From Siphlonurus alternatus (Eukaryota; Arthropoda; Insecta; Ephemeroptera; Siphlonuridae), in contig OX463781.1 in the NCBI GenBank assembly GCA_949825025.1, forward strand, positions 42,525,469 to 42,589,468: a stretch of 64,000 nucleotides of DNA. Reading direction: 5' to 3'. The position numbers were made by a program, and so were the translations under genes. The notes beneath the pieces were generated by a model. That model was not told the origin of the DNA, did no database searches, and was given only the letters and a program-made list of their open reading frames with translations. Shown one piece after another: positions 10,343 to 20,924 of the stretch (position 1 is the first letter of the stretch; every line of letters begins with the position of its first letter).

Positions 10343-10455
10343 AAATCTGAATTATTATGAGGTTGCATATATATACTATAAGATAAGGTTTACATGTTAA
10401 TCAAATGGTACTACTATACAACAACCGATGTTTCGTGTTATCTTAATTATCCTAA
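10343..10455. mobile_element. Half of a TTAA hairpin MITE
   Basis: ATTATTATGAGGTTGC, then AAGGTTTACATGTTAATCAA and the degenerate terminus match the right arm of 5466-5857; the other arm is missing. Confidence 0.6.
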
Positions 10456-10760
10456 ATTAACTAAAAAATTTTATGTTAATTTTTGATGGGAACATTGCAG
10501 TTAACTTTTACTATAAAAAAAATCAAGAAAAAACTAATGAGAATTAAAGTAGAGTGAGCGATTTAATTTTTTGTAATATTTTATTTTCTAAAAATAGTTT
10601 AACCTGCTTTCTATTGAGAAATGAAAACCAAAAAATTCCATCTCAAATAGCTTCACCACAAAAAATTCTCAAAGTTGGTGTTTCAGAGGCCTTTTAACAT
10701 GCATCCTTATGGAACATAAAACAGCTTTTTACTCCAACTGCGTCTGAACTATGGTACGAA

Positions 10761-13616
10761 TTAAAAAATACATACGTAATCTATGTTGAATTCTTTAATG
10801 AATTTTCAAATAATTTTTTTTTTTTTTACGGAGCCGTTTTGCCGTCTCATATCGACTTTTCTTCTGAATTTTATTTCTAAAACAACCTGTTATTTATAAA
10901 ATTTAATTATCGTAACAAAGAAATGTTAACATCAATGGATCTGACACATGATGTTTAATTAGTATTTATGATATGGAGACTATACATGAACCATTCATAA
11001 TATAGACATCATTTGCAGTTTCATTCTATCAAACACCTCTTTGTCTTTGCTCTTTGTGATAGGTCGATGCATGGGACATTTACCTTTGAAACATATATTT
11101 TTAAATTACTTTTTTTTTCAAAGGACTCAATCAATCACTTGCAAACACGACATAACTTTATTTTTCTATACCAGAATAGGCTTTTAAATATTATCACGTA
11201 TTCAACTATAATATACTTAATGAGTTGTATAAAATAAAATGAATGTAGTTGACATGAAACAAAGTAATTTAACTCTATACTCCAGCGATTGAAAATAAAA
11301 ATTGTGTTTAGTTTCTCTAATGAAGCTGAATAACAGAAAATTTAATTTATATATAAAGAGTTTTATTCCATTAAGGCCTTTGAGAGTAATAAAAATTATC
11401 TGAGAGCTAGCTAGAGTTCTGTTGGAATAAAAAAATGATAATTAGAAACATCATCAATTTATATAACTATTCAATCATGGTAAGATGAAAATTGTTGATT
11501 ATGTTCCACAAAAAAATCATGGATGGTGAATAGGTTAAGTTTGAATTAAATATGTACTGTACTTCCCCTTATCTTATTTTTGTTTTAGTAAAACTAAATA
11601 CTTGCTCATTATGCTAAAGTGTGTGTTGTATATTGTGTGTGTTATTATGAATTAATTAATATTAAACTTGAAGTGAACATATGTTTGTCCTGTACAGCCT
11701 GTAAAAGTTAAAAATAAATTAATAAATAAATATAACAGCCTGAGTGAACTATTTATTATGATTATACATAAGATATATCGTGGATCGACTATATACTATA
11801 TAGTCAACATCGGTAAATGCCTGAGAAGTAGCTAGGCAACTTTTCATTCAACCGTAAAGAATTATCAACTTCACCTTGCACATCAACTTTCAAAACTATT
11901 CCTATTTATATATACATGTATATATTATTTTCTTTATTCCATAATTTTATAGTATGCACATTTAAAGTTATGTTTTCTTTCCGATTTTCATTTTTAAAAA
12001 TTTAAAAATGAAAACTTCAAAATTTGAGGGAAAGTGACCTCCAGAGTCCACGATGTTAAACCTTAATTAATATATAATTATAGATTATTTACATTTTATT
12101 TAATTAATTAGCTACGACGCACATTTTAATTTTACATTCATATGATATTTATTTAAAATTTCAACATCGGTAAGTTGGCGATTCACAGCGTTGCCAAACT
12201 TTTCATTTATTTAACTTGCTCATAAATTACTTTAATCAACGTCACGGTTCGAAAAATATGAAAAATTTCAGAAAAATAGTCCAAAAAATTAGTTTTTATT
12301 CAATATAATAATTTAAAATATCTGTCTTTTGTTTCTTATGTACAGGGCTACTGACTGTTGTAAGACTACCAAATTCATTTGAAGAATATTCTTCATTACA
12401 ACTTTTTTCCTCCCAATTTTCCACTGTAGAGAATAATATAATAATATATTATATTATATATATTATTATATATTACCCGAAATAATATTTGTTTTGGATT
12501 AACCCCATGGTTATTTATAAGACTATATATATACTTCTCTATTGAACCTCTTCTACTTGAAAACTTTACCGCTGATTAAATCGAGGCAATTAATTTAATA
12601 AAGAAACTAAATTAATACTTTTTTTATTTAATATTTTAATAATATTTAAAAAATATTTATAATTTTAAAATATTGATTTAATTTCGTTATTAGTAAAAAA
12701 TTGTTTAATTATGTGTCTAAAAGAGAAAGTTTTTTTCGAAGGTTTATTCGATGAGTTATAAGATGGAGAATAATAATATATATTATAAGTTAGGATACTA
12801 TAACCCAAAATCTCCGGAGAGTTAACCTGCCCGTACTTAATCCCTTCAGTTTTGTTTGCAAAAGCAAAAGTTAAATGAACGTTCTCTGATAATATGAAAT
12901 GGAAGTTTGATGCCTCTTACAGTAATTTAATCGGCGAGGACTTATGGGAAATTTTAAATTTAGTCAAATTATTAATTAGTTAAAATAATTAGAGAATTCT
13001 CATGGTACTAGTTATACAACAATATTAGGACTCCGAAGTTAGTATTTTAATTTATTTCATGAGTATTAAATTAATGAGTTTATATAATATATTTTTATGT
13101 GATAAATAAAGTAGCACTTGGTTATAAAATTTTTTAATTAATTATTGTTCTATAGATCATTATATGTTATGATATTGATAAATATTTTCATGAAATCCTG
13201 ATGTTTTTTTTTATTAATTTTACTCTGCTCAGAATTTTTTTAAAAAAAAATTTATATAAATACTGTTTTGAATAAGGATCGACATAATAGACATCCGATT
13301 TTTTTTAAAATACCTGACAACGACCAAAATTTTGTTGGTTTCAAAAATCGCTTAAAAAAAAAGTAACATGTAAGCTGAACTGATTTAGGTTTAGCACTGC
13401 CGAACAAGTAAACCAATTTTTGTTGTGGTATAAACATATTCTATTATATGTCACAGGTCAAAACGAACACTTATTCAAAAAAAAAAATATAAAATATTAT
13501 TATATTATTTGATCCATTTATAGAATTATAAGTTCATATTATATTTAAGTTTATAATATTATTTAGTAACATGAGAGTTTCTGTTTGATTTAAAGTATAT
13601 ATGATTTAAAATGTTT

Positions 13617-13619
<3 letters not shown>
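10761..13619. other. Long AT-rich intergenic region
   Basis: No coding exon or RNA gene was recognised. Two diverged copies of a ~90-bp sequence beginning TCAACATCGGTAA and continuing GTTGCCAAAC..TTTTCATT lie near 11803-11900 and 12162-12250. The rest is AT-rich with poly-A and poly-T tracts. Confidence 0.45.

Positions 13620-13668
<49 letters not shown>
13620..13668. repeat. (TA)n microsatellite
   Basis: Alternating TA over about 49 bp. Confidence 0.9.
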
Positions 13669-13672
<4 letters not shown>

Positions 13673-13874
13673 CAATTTAATGTTTTTGAAATGGAATCGT
13701 ACAAACAAATAATGATTATTGGACTAAATTTATTACAGTCCTATCAAATTCAAGAATCATTATTTGTAGGTTTTGAGTAGGATATATCACTTCAAAAATA
13801 ACCCAGCAAAAACAAACAAGCAAGCAAATATTATAACATATATACACGCATCTAAAACGGTAGGAAATATTAAT

Positions 13875-14016
13875 TTTAAAAATTGTTTAACGCATGTGAA
13901 AAGAACTTAGAACCCTCGGCTTTACGTATCCCAAATTTCAAATTTCTAGCTTAAAGTTAACCTGTCCAAATTTTATCATAGGTTCGGAACACCATTTCTG
14001 GCTCGGTCTGCAGTAT
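13875..14016 (-). mobile_element. Repeat end with CAGACCGAGCCAGAAATGG
   Basis: On the - strand this reads CAGACCGAGCCAGAAATGGT, then GTTCCGAA, AAAATTTGG and a CTAGAAATTTGAAATTTGG block. The same order occurs on the + strand from 43609. It looks like one end of a DNA transposon or MITE; the partner end was not found. Confidence 0.5.
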
Positions 14017-14174
14017 TCTGTATATACTTCTTTATTGCATTCGTTTGAATTTACAATTTTTTTTTTTTTTTTTTGTTTAATTATTGGTAAAAAAATTTTA
14101 TTAATATTTTTCTTCATCGGTGTTTTTTATTTCGGTCCAGAGACCCTACAGCTAGGGTCTCTGATTTCGGTCAA

Positions 14175-14680
14175 ATAGCGTTCGTTCAAATTGTATTCGT
14201 GATTTTTCCATTTGTTTTAAATGCTTTCGTTCAAATAACTTTCGGTCAAATTGTTTTCGTTATTTTTTTATTTGTCTAAAATGTTTTCGTTCAAATAACT
14301 TTCGGTCAAATTGTTCTCGTTATTTCTTTATTCGTCTTAAATGTTTTCGTTCAAATAACTTTCGGCCAAATTGTTTCCGTGATTTTTTCATTTCGTTTTG
14401 AATGTTTTCGTTCTAATTTACTTTCGTTGTTTTTCAATTCGTTCAAATAACTATCGGCCAAATGGTTTTAGTGATTATTGAATTCGGCTATAATGTTTTC
14501 GCTGTAAATACTTTCGTGCTTTTTAAGTTTCGTTATAAATGCATTCGCACATTTTCCATTTCGATTAATTATACTTTCGTATAAAATATTTTCGTGTTAA
14601 ATTACTTTCATCCTTTTTGTTTTCGGTGTAATGCCTTTCATATAAATTGTTTTCGTTCTTTTATTTTTCGTTCTTTTGAC
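14175..14680. repeat. Decaying ~60-bp minisatellite
   Basis: The unit runs AATGTTTTCGTTCAAATAAC, then TTTCGGTCAAATTGTTTTCG and a T-rich spacer. Three units at about 14220-14400 are well preserved and later ones drift. Each unit is itself built from TTTCGTTCAAAT-like sub-repeats. Confidence 0.85.
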
Positions 14681-14799
14681 GTAGACTCCAATATTGTTAC
14701 GTGCTCCTTCCTCACAGCGCGCTTCCTCATTTCAAAGTTTTCCTGCTCAAGTTATGCAGTGTTGCCAAACATATATACTCTGGGAGCGAATTCTTATGG

Positions 14800-15102
14800 G
14801 CTGAAGGTCAGACTCAACCGATCGACTTTATAACGCTTCTAAACAACCACGTTGCTATGGAAACAAAAGCAACAATTAATTTATTGTTTACATGCAAGCG
14901 TTATATAAACGATCGTTTGCTTGACCAGACAGTTCAATGACGTCATAGGCGACACGGGCGCGCCTCCAGGTCACGTGACCTCTTTACATCTCTATTTTAG
15001 TCATGATGCAGTACGAATAAAAATCTCATAAAATTCATAGGTGTATTTTTCGACCTCCTCTTTCGATTGAGCTACTAAAAAAATGTGATGCAAATTGTCC
15101 AT
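14800..15102. mobile_element. Partial copy of the ATGGACAATTTGCATC hairpin MITE
   Basis: It shares with 27500-27946 the order GATCGACTTTATAACGC, CACGTTGCTATGGAAAC, CGATCGTTTGCTTGACC, CAGGTCACGTGACCTC, TCGACCTCCTCTTTCGATTG and the tip GATGCAAATTGTCCAT. The left tip is missing. Confidence 0.8.
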
Positions 15103-16315
15103 TGCATCTTCCACGCCTCTGTTTCTCGATCGCTTTCGCAAAAACAGCTTATTTCTTCAAAAATTGTGTAGTAAATATGTTTTGTATGTATTAAGTGCAT
15201 GCAAGTATATTATATACTACTCGAAATGAAATCACTTTTTCCGATACACTTTACACTCGAATTCAGTGGGAGGAAAAATACCAATTCAAAATGAACTGTT
15301 CATCAAATAATACCAGAGTATTATATTTCTTATATTTTTTTACAGACTATATATTTAACAAAATTTAAACATACATTAATATTATTTCTTTATTAATTAA
15401 ATTTTGAATAAAAACTATGTATAAAAATTTACACAACAATATTATTTAAAATTTCCAATGAAATATATTTGCAAAAATCATTCTTATAATATCATGTCGT
15501 ATGATCAAATTTGTACGTCTTCTTCTTTTTCTTCTTCTTCTTTTTCTTCTTTTATTTATTATTTTTTTTTTATCACAATTAATATATTCGTGCATGGATA
15601 TTACTAGATTATTACGTTAATAAATGGATTGTATATGGGGGGAAAATACCACAAATATTATAATATGCATTCAATCAAGTAATTTTAGCTACTATAAATA
15701 TTAGGTAGTCCAATTTGAATGCTATAAATTTAATTTAACTTCTTCAGCACTTACAAGTCAAGTTCACACTAGTTTCAAAATGAACAATTCGATTTAAAGT
15801 ATAATTCAAATTAATATCTTGCTTTGCATACTCCATTTTTTTTTCCTTTGTATAATTTGATCTCGTGACAAAAATTAAATAAATATTAATAAATAAGTTA
15901 TATTTATTTATATTCAAATGTAATGCATTATTTAAAAAAATTAAAGAAATGATTGAGAGACACAAATTTAAAAAAATATATATATACTAAGCAAAACTTG
16001 TGATTGGGGACGAAAAATTTGATAACGAAATATAAAAAATCCATTAAAAAACTTATTTTTTTTTTTTTAATTTGAAAAGTATCCTTAGAAGTTAAGCTAT
16101 ATGTATATATATGACATACAGTATATATATCTGAAAATGTCTTATTTGATTGCATTTTTTTTTTTACAACATTATAGGATCGTAGCTGGGCCAAGAAAAA
16201 AGGTTCATTGCGAAAACAGTTCACTGGCACTCTTGGTGATTATAGATTTTTTCTATTATTAATATTTTCTAATTGTATGAAAACTATGAACATTTTTGTA
16301 ATTATTTATATTATT
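15103..16315. other. AT-rich spacer with a CTT-rich tract
   Basis: A pyrimidine tract of CTT/CTTTTT units spans about 15518-15552. No gene is recognised; the - strand open frames here are AT-rich and have no recognisable domain. Confidence 0.45.
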
Positions 16316-18201
16316 TAATAATAATAATAATAATAATAATTTTATTTCGATCGTTGGCTTTACAGCATAGATCACGTCAGAGTTGTTACATAAATCGCCA
16401 TAAATCATACATAACAGATACTTAAATCTAATTAAAATTACCTAAAATTAACATACATAGGTTTACACAAATAATTTTAAGTAAATATATACTATTAACA
16501 TAATATCTATTATTCATTATTATCAGGTTCTTTAATCTTGATGTTTTTTTGTTTTGTTTTTAATATTTAAAAATAGTTTAAGTTTTCAAAATCACTTTCA
16601 CTCTTTTTAATATATATAATTGATTTATTATCTCCACATATGATTTCTTGATGCCCTATTAAATAGATCACATAACATTTTGCACTATAGTTCACATAGC
16701 ACTTTGATGGTCAAATATTAAAATATGTGTATATGCTGTCTTTATTTCGGAGCCATAGATAAAGATAACTTTTTTTTTTTTTTTTTTGATCCGTAAGAGC
16801 AACGTTCCAGTTTGCAACATCCTCCTGCGTTATTTCTGAATTTTCATCATAAAAATCTTTTATATTAAAATATTCTTTTTTGATTAATATAGTTTTTAAT
16901 TTATTTTTAAATATATTATCACTAATTTCATCCCTCAATGACTCGGGTAAAAAATCATAGATTTTATGAGTTTGGTAATATGGATTATTTTTATAAAAAG
17001 CAGATTGATGCTTTTTTATTACAACTTTGGATTTGTTTCTGGTATCATAAGGAGAGATGTCGGAAACTTGAGCGTACGACTCTGGGTGTAATCTTTTATA
17101 CATTGCACAATTCAAGATGTAAATACTGGGTAGAGTTAACACTTTCAAATCATAAAAATGTGTTCTACAGGAATCCGTCTTTTTAAAACCTTTTATTGTT
17201 TTCACAGATCTTTTTTGTAGTATAAATAAACGATTTAGCACAGCATTATCACTTCCCCAGATTATGATAGAATAGCTTAAATGGGAATATACATTTGCGT
17301 AGTAAACTGAGAGCAGTGTATCGTCTGAGACTAATCCTCTCAATGAATAGAGTAAAAAGTTTCCACGAATAATTTGTTTTGAAAGTTCATGAAGATGAAC
17401 ATCCCAGTTTAATGTATTACTAATATTAATTAAGCCCTAAGAATTTTATGTCAGTGGTTTCTTTAATTGACTTGCCATATAATTTAATATTAATATTTAC
17501 ATTTTCTTTATTAGTATTTAGGCAAATGGAATCTGAGAAAAGTAGTTTTATCAGTATTTAATAATAAACGATTGTCGTTACACCAATTTTCTACTTGTTG
17601 TACAGTATTGTTTGCTTTTCTCTCTAATTCGACCACTGACTTTGCTGATATCCTGGCATTGGTATCGTCAGCATATTGTTCTACACTATCAGCATCTTTT
17701 AGATGAAATGCCAGATCATTAGTCGTAAAATTGTATATTCGGGGGCCTGTCTTACTGCCTTGAGGAACTCCTAGGGTAACAGGTTTAAGAGCTGATTTGT
17801 AGACATGATTTAGGTCTCCATTTAATTCAGATCTCATTTCGACATACTGGTATCTGTCGGTAAGATATGAATTAAAAAGCTTTATACTGTTCTCTTCGCA
17901 ACCCATTGAGCGAAGTTTGGAGATGAATATATCGGGGGGGAGGCAGTCAAATGCTTTTGAAAAATAAAAAAATAGACCTAGTGAATATATTTTTTGTTCT
18001 AAGTCATCATAAATTGGATTAATGAAATCAAAAATGGCTGTAATTGTTGATTTATTTATTTGAAAGCCATGTTGAGTTGGAGATATTATTTGATATGTTT
18101 TTTCGTAGACAGAAAATTGATAGTCTATTACTGCTTCAAATATTTTTGAAAAAACTGATGAAAGACTTACTGGTCTATAATTTTGTAGGTTACTTTTGTC
18201 T
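16316..18201 (-). mobile_element. LINE-A, 3' portion (old non-LTR retrotransposon, broken)
   Basis: Read on the - strand this is the RT and C-terminal end of a LINE. The RT active-site block QYADDTNARISAKSV lies in the open frame 17511-17906, with PQGSKTGP upstream of it. The thumb and C-terminal region (YSHLSYSIIIWGSDNAVLNR) is in 16711-17343. Frames are broken between blocks. The element ends in a (TTA)n-type tail at about 16316-16341. The upstream part continues at 26839, beyond the insertion at 18210-26830: SNLQNYRPVSL on this side follows CLKISKVNPLHK on the other. The clade is CR1/Jockey-like by feel; a phylogeny was not possible. Confidence 0.85.
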
Positions 18202-18209
18202 CCTTATTT
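18202..18209. other. Target site duplication (left), CCTTATTT
   Basis: The octamer is repeated at 26831-26838. Removing 18210-26838 restores a continuous LINE-A reading, ending PLHK before and beginning GDKSNLQNYRP after, with one A-to-T change making a stop. Confidence 0.85.
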
Positions 18210-18467
18210 GGTAAGCGGACCTAATACCCCCGGACGAAATACCCCCGGACCAAATATTCCCGCCCGGACCGGACGAAATACCCCCAGACGAAATAATCCC
18301 GGACGAAATACTCCTGGACGAAATACCCCCGGATGAAATACCCCCTTGTAAGTGGAGAGGGGCGGGTGACCAACGCGGGAGGGGAAGTTGACTTTATTTA
18401 TAAAGTCTGTTTTTCTGTCGTTTGTCTGACGTCACGCGCGTCGTATTAAAGAAGGAAGTTAGCAACG
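18210..18467 (+). repeat. Left terminal inverted repeat of the fold-back element
   Basis: It contains the 15-bp CCCCCGGACGAAATA units (about 18224-18345) and then unique TIR sequence through GTCTGACGTCACGCGCGTCG. Confidence 0.85.
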
Positions 18468-18875
18468 TTAGGCCAATGCATTATGCATTAATTTATCATA
18501 TCATTCATATCGAATTAAAATTAATGTGTAATATATTTTGATACGATACATTTTATGCATGTTAATTATTAGTGTTTATTGCATTTTTTTTACATTTTTT
18601 TTAAACTAAAATTTTTCAAAATCGTCCCTATATAACTTTTTATATTAAAAAAAAAAAAATTAAGTAAATTTTTTAGTGTAATTTTTTAATTCTGATTCAA
18701 TTGGTATAGGTCTAAAAATGCAATATTTTCTATTGTTTTTGGTCCCCCGGTACTATATTATAGGTGCCGTGAACACTTAACGTAGCATGTGTACCCCTCC
18801 TGAAGAAACTTAATTTCTTAATTTACTTGTTGTTCTATTTATTTCCTTATTTATTCCTTTTCCTTTATTTATATA

Positions 18876-19455
18876 TGTTGGCACCAAAGCCCGAATTCAA
18901 TGCGCACATCTAAGTGTGCCCCTAGCGATTTGAGCATAGGCCGAATAAATTAACAAATATTTTGGGCTTTGCTCATATAAATTTGAACATTTCTAGAAGT
19001 GCTCAAATCGAAAAAAGCAAACCCCGACGAGAAGTTTCATTTCGGGCTTTGCTCACTGTTTTGATCATTTCTAGAAGTTCTCAAAGCAAAGTGAAAAATA
19101 ATAATTGTATGAATTGTGCCGTATTATAGTAATAATTTGTAATAAATAATTAAAACAATAAAATATTGTGAATTTAATAATATTATAATTACATCAATTT
19201 TTTAATTAAGTACCAAAAATACAAATTTAGCATTAGCTTGTATATTATTTTTTTATTAAAATATTTCTTTCTGTTTTATTCAATTGATACTGAAAAATAC
19301 GATTTTGTCACACTTTTTATATTAATATTGTATGTTAGTTAATTTAAATAAATTTTTTACAGCTGATATATTACAAAATCATTTTAACTTAATTTACAGA
19401 ACTTGCAAAGAAGCAAAGAGCTCCTCAAGATAGTACCAAACCTACTAACTTAAAA

Positions 19456-19522
<67 letters not shown>

Positions 19523-20323
19523 ATATTATACCTGAGATCGATTATTACCTGATCTTATTATTACCTGAACTTGACTTATTTTTGCAGGGATTACTATCAT
19601 GGAATTTTAAATTTCATCTAAATTTTTTCTTTGCACAACATGTTTTAGATTGACAACCTTTCTTGTAGTTGCAAAACACAAAACCTTGCTTTGAATTTGC
19701 TAATGCTGCTGCTGATCTGAGACACTCTTTTCTTTGTCATGTGTGGTACGTCGTCTGAACTTAGAAATTGTTCATCTGCAACCTGGAATTCATTGCTAGG
19801 GTATATAAATTGTAATCATACCCTTTAATTATAAAAAAAATTATAATAAAAAAATTAAAAGTGTCTCTCAGTGTGAAAAAATCGTATTTTTTCAATCTGA
19901 CTTGAATAATACAGAAAGAAATGTTTTAATAAAAATGCTATTAATGTTAAATTTATATTTTTATCAATAAATTAAAAAGTGATATAGTTAAAATATTATT
20001 AAATTACAATATTTTATTATTTATTGCTATAATATGGCACAATTTCCAATTATTATTTTTCATTTTGCTTTGAGCACTTCTAGAAATGATCAAAACAGTG
20101 AGCAAAGCCCGAAATAAAAATTCTTGTCGGGGTTGCTTTTTTCGAGTTGGGCACTTTCAGAAATGAGCAAATTTAAATGAGCAAAGCCCGATATAAAACT
20201 TCTCGTCGGGGATTGCTTTTTTCGATTTGAGCACTTCTAGAAATGTTCAAATTTAAATGAGCAAATCCCAAAATATTTGTTAATTTCGGGCTTTGCTCAA
20301 ATCGCTAGGGGCACACCTAGGTT
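18876..20323. mobile_element. Nested TIR element, GTGTGCCCCTAGCGATTTGAG family
   Basis: The left arm (18876-19095) and right arm (20045-20323) are inverted. Both carry the string GTGCCCCTAGCGATTTGAG, then GGGCTTTGCTCA, CATTTCTAGAAGTGCTCAAA and a GGGGTTTGC or CCCCGACGAGAAG block. The right arm has an internal duplication. The interior is AT-rich with no ORF and contains an (AAAT)n microsatellite. A single diverged end lies at 32723-32945. Confidence 0.8.
19454..19525. repeat. (AAAT)n microsatellite
   Basis: About 17 AAAT units in tandem. Confidence 0.9.
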
Positions 20324-20599
20324 TAAAAACCTAAAATCGTTTAAAAACCTTCAAAATCTTGCTGCAAAACGCTGAGACAATTTATAATTGCCGCACAATC
20401 AAAGTAAGCATAGCATATACAAAAATCGTTTGTTTGCGGCACAATTTTGAGTATGTTTTGGTATAACATTAAAGACGCAATTTGAGATCTTGATACGGCA
20501 TTAACTATAAATATACTTTGAATATTATATGATATATATTTGTTGTGAAAAATGGCGTTACTAACTTCCTTCTTTAACGACGCGCGTGACGTCAGACAA

Positions 20600-20612
20600 A
20601 CGACAGAAAAAC
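20600..20612. other. LINE-B target site duplication (copy at its 3' side)
   Basis: ACGACAGAAAAAC is repeated exactly at 26619-26631. Confidence 0.85.
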
Positions 20613-20924
20613 TTCTTCTTAATTACATTCTTGGAAATTAGCCTGAGGGCTATACATCCACGTACGAAGTAACTTGGTATGTTTGGGTTGGTTGTATCTT
20701 GGCTCAGGGTTTAGTAGATAGGGCTTATATTTGGTTGAGGTAATTTGTGGTTAATTAGTAGCTTACTATGCACTGTGAAGGGGGACTAATTTACCAACAC
20801 CTCTTCTGCCAGCTCGGTCCACAGCGGCTACCTGGATATGGAGACCTTTGTTAGAAACAGTAGGACAGACAACCACTCAGTGCATGTATTTGTAATAGGT
20901 AAATGAGGTTGTTTAGGTTATGGT

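Larger units (their letters stand above)
8870..10760. mobile_element. Candidate DNA element with ~190-bp inverted ends, containing nested inserts
   Basis: Sequence 8905-9062 (for example GAAGCTATTTGCGATGTAAA and GTTAAACTATTTTAATTTTA) is the diverged reverse complement of 10548-10725, and the match extends more weakly outward to about 8870 and 10760. Between them lie a TTAA hairpin (9423-9815), a 5S-derived SINE and half of another hairpin. No transposase is visible, so it would be non-autonomous. Exact ends and target duplication were not found. Confidence 0.5.

Noticed and set aside
15744..16230. Two - strand ORFs rich in F, Y, N and K
   Set aside because: Low-complexity AT-driven frames without domains or neighbours of the same kind.
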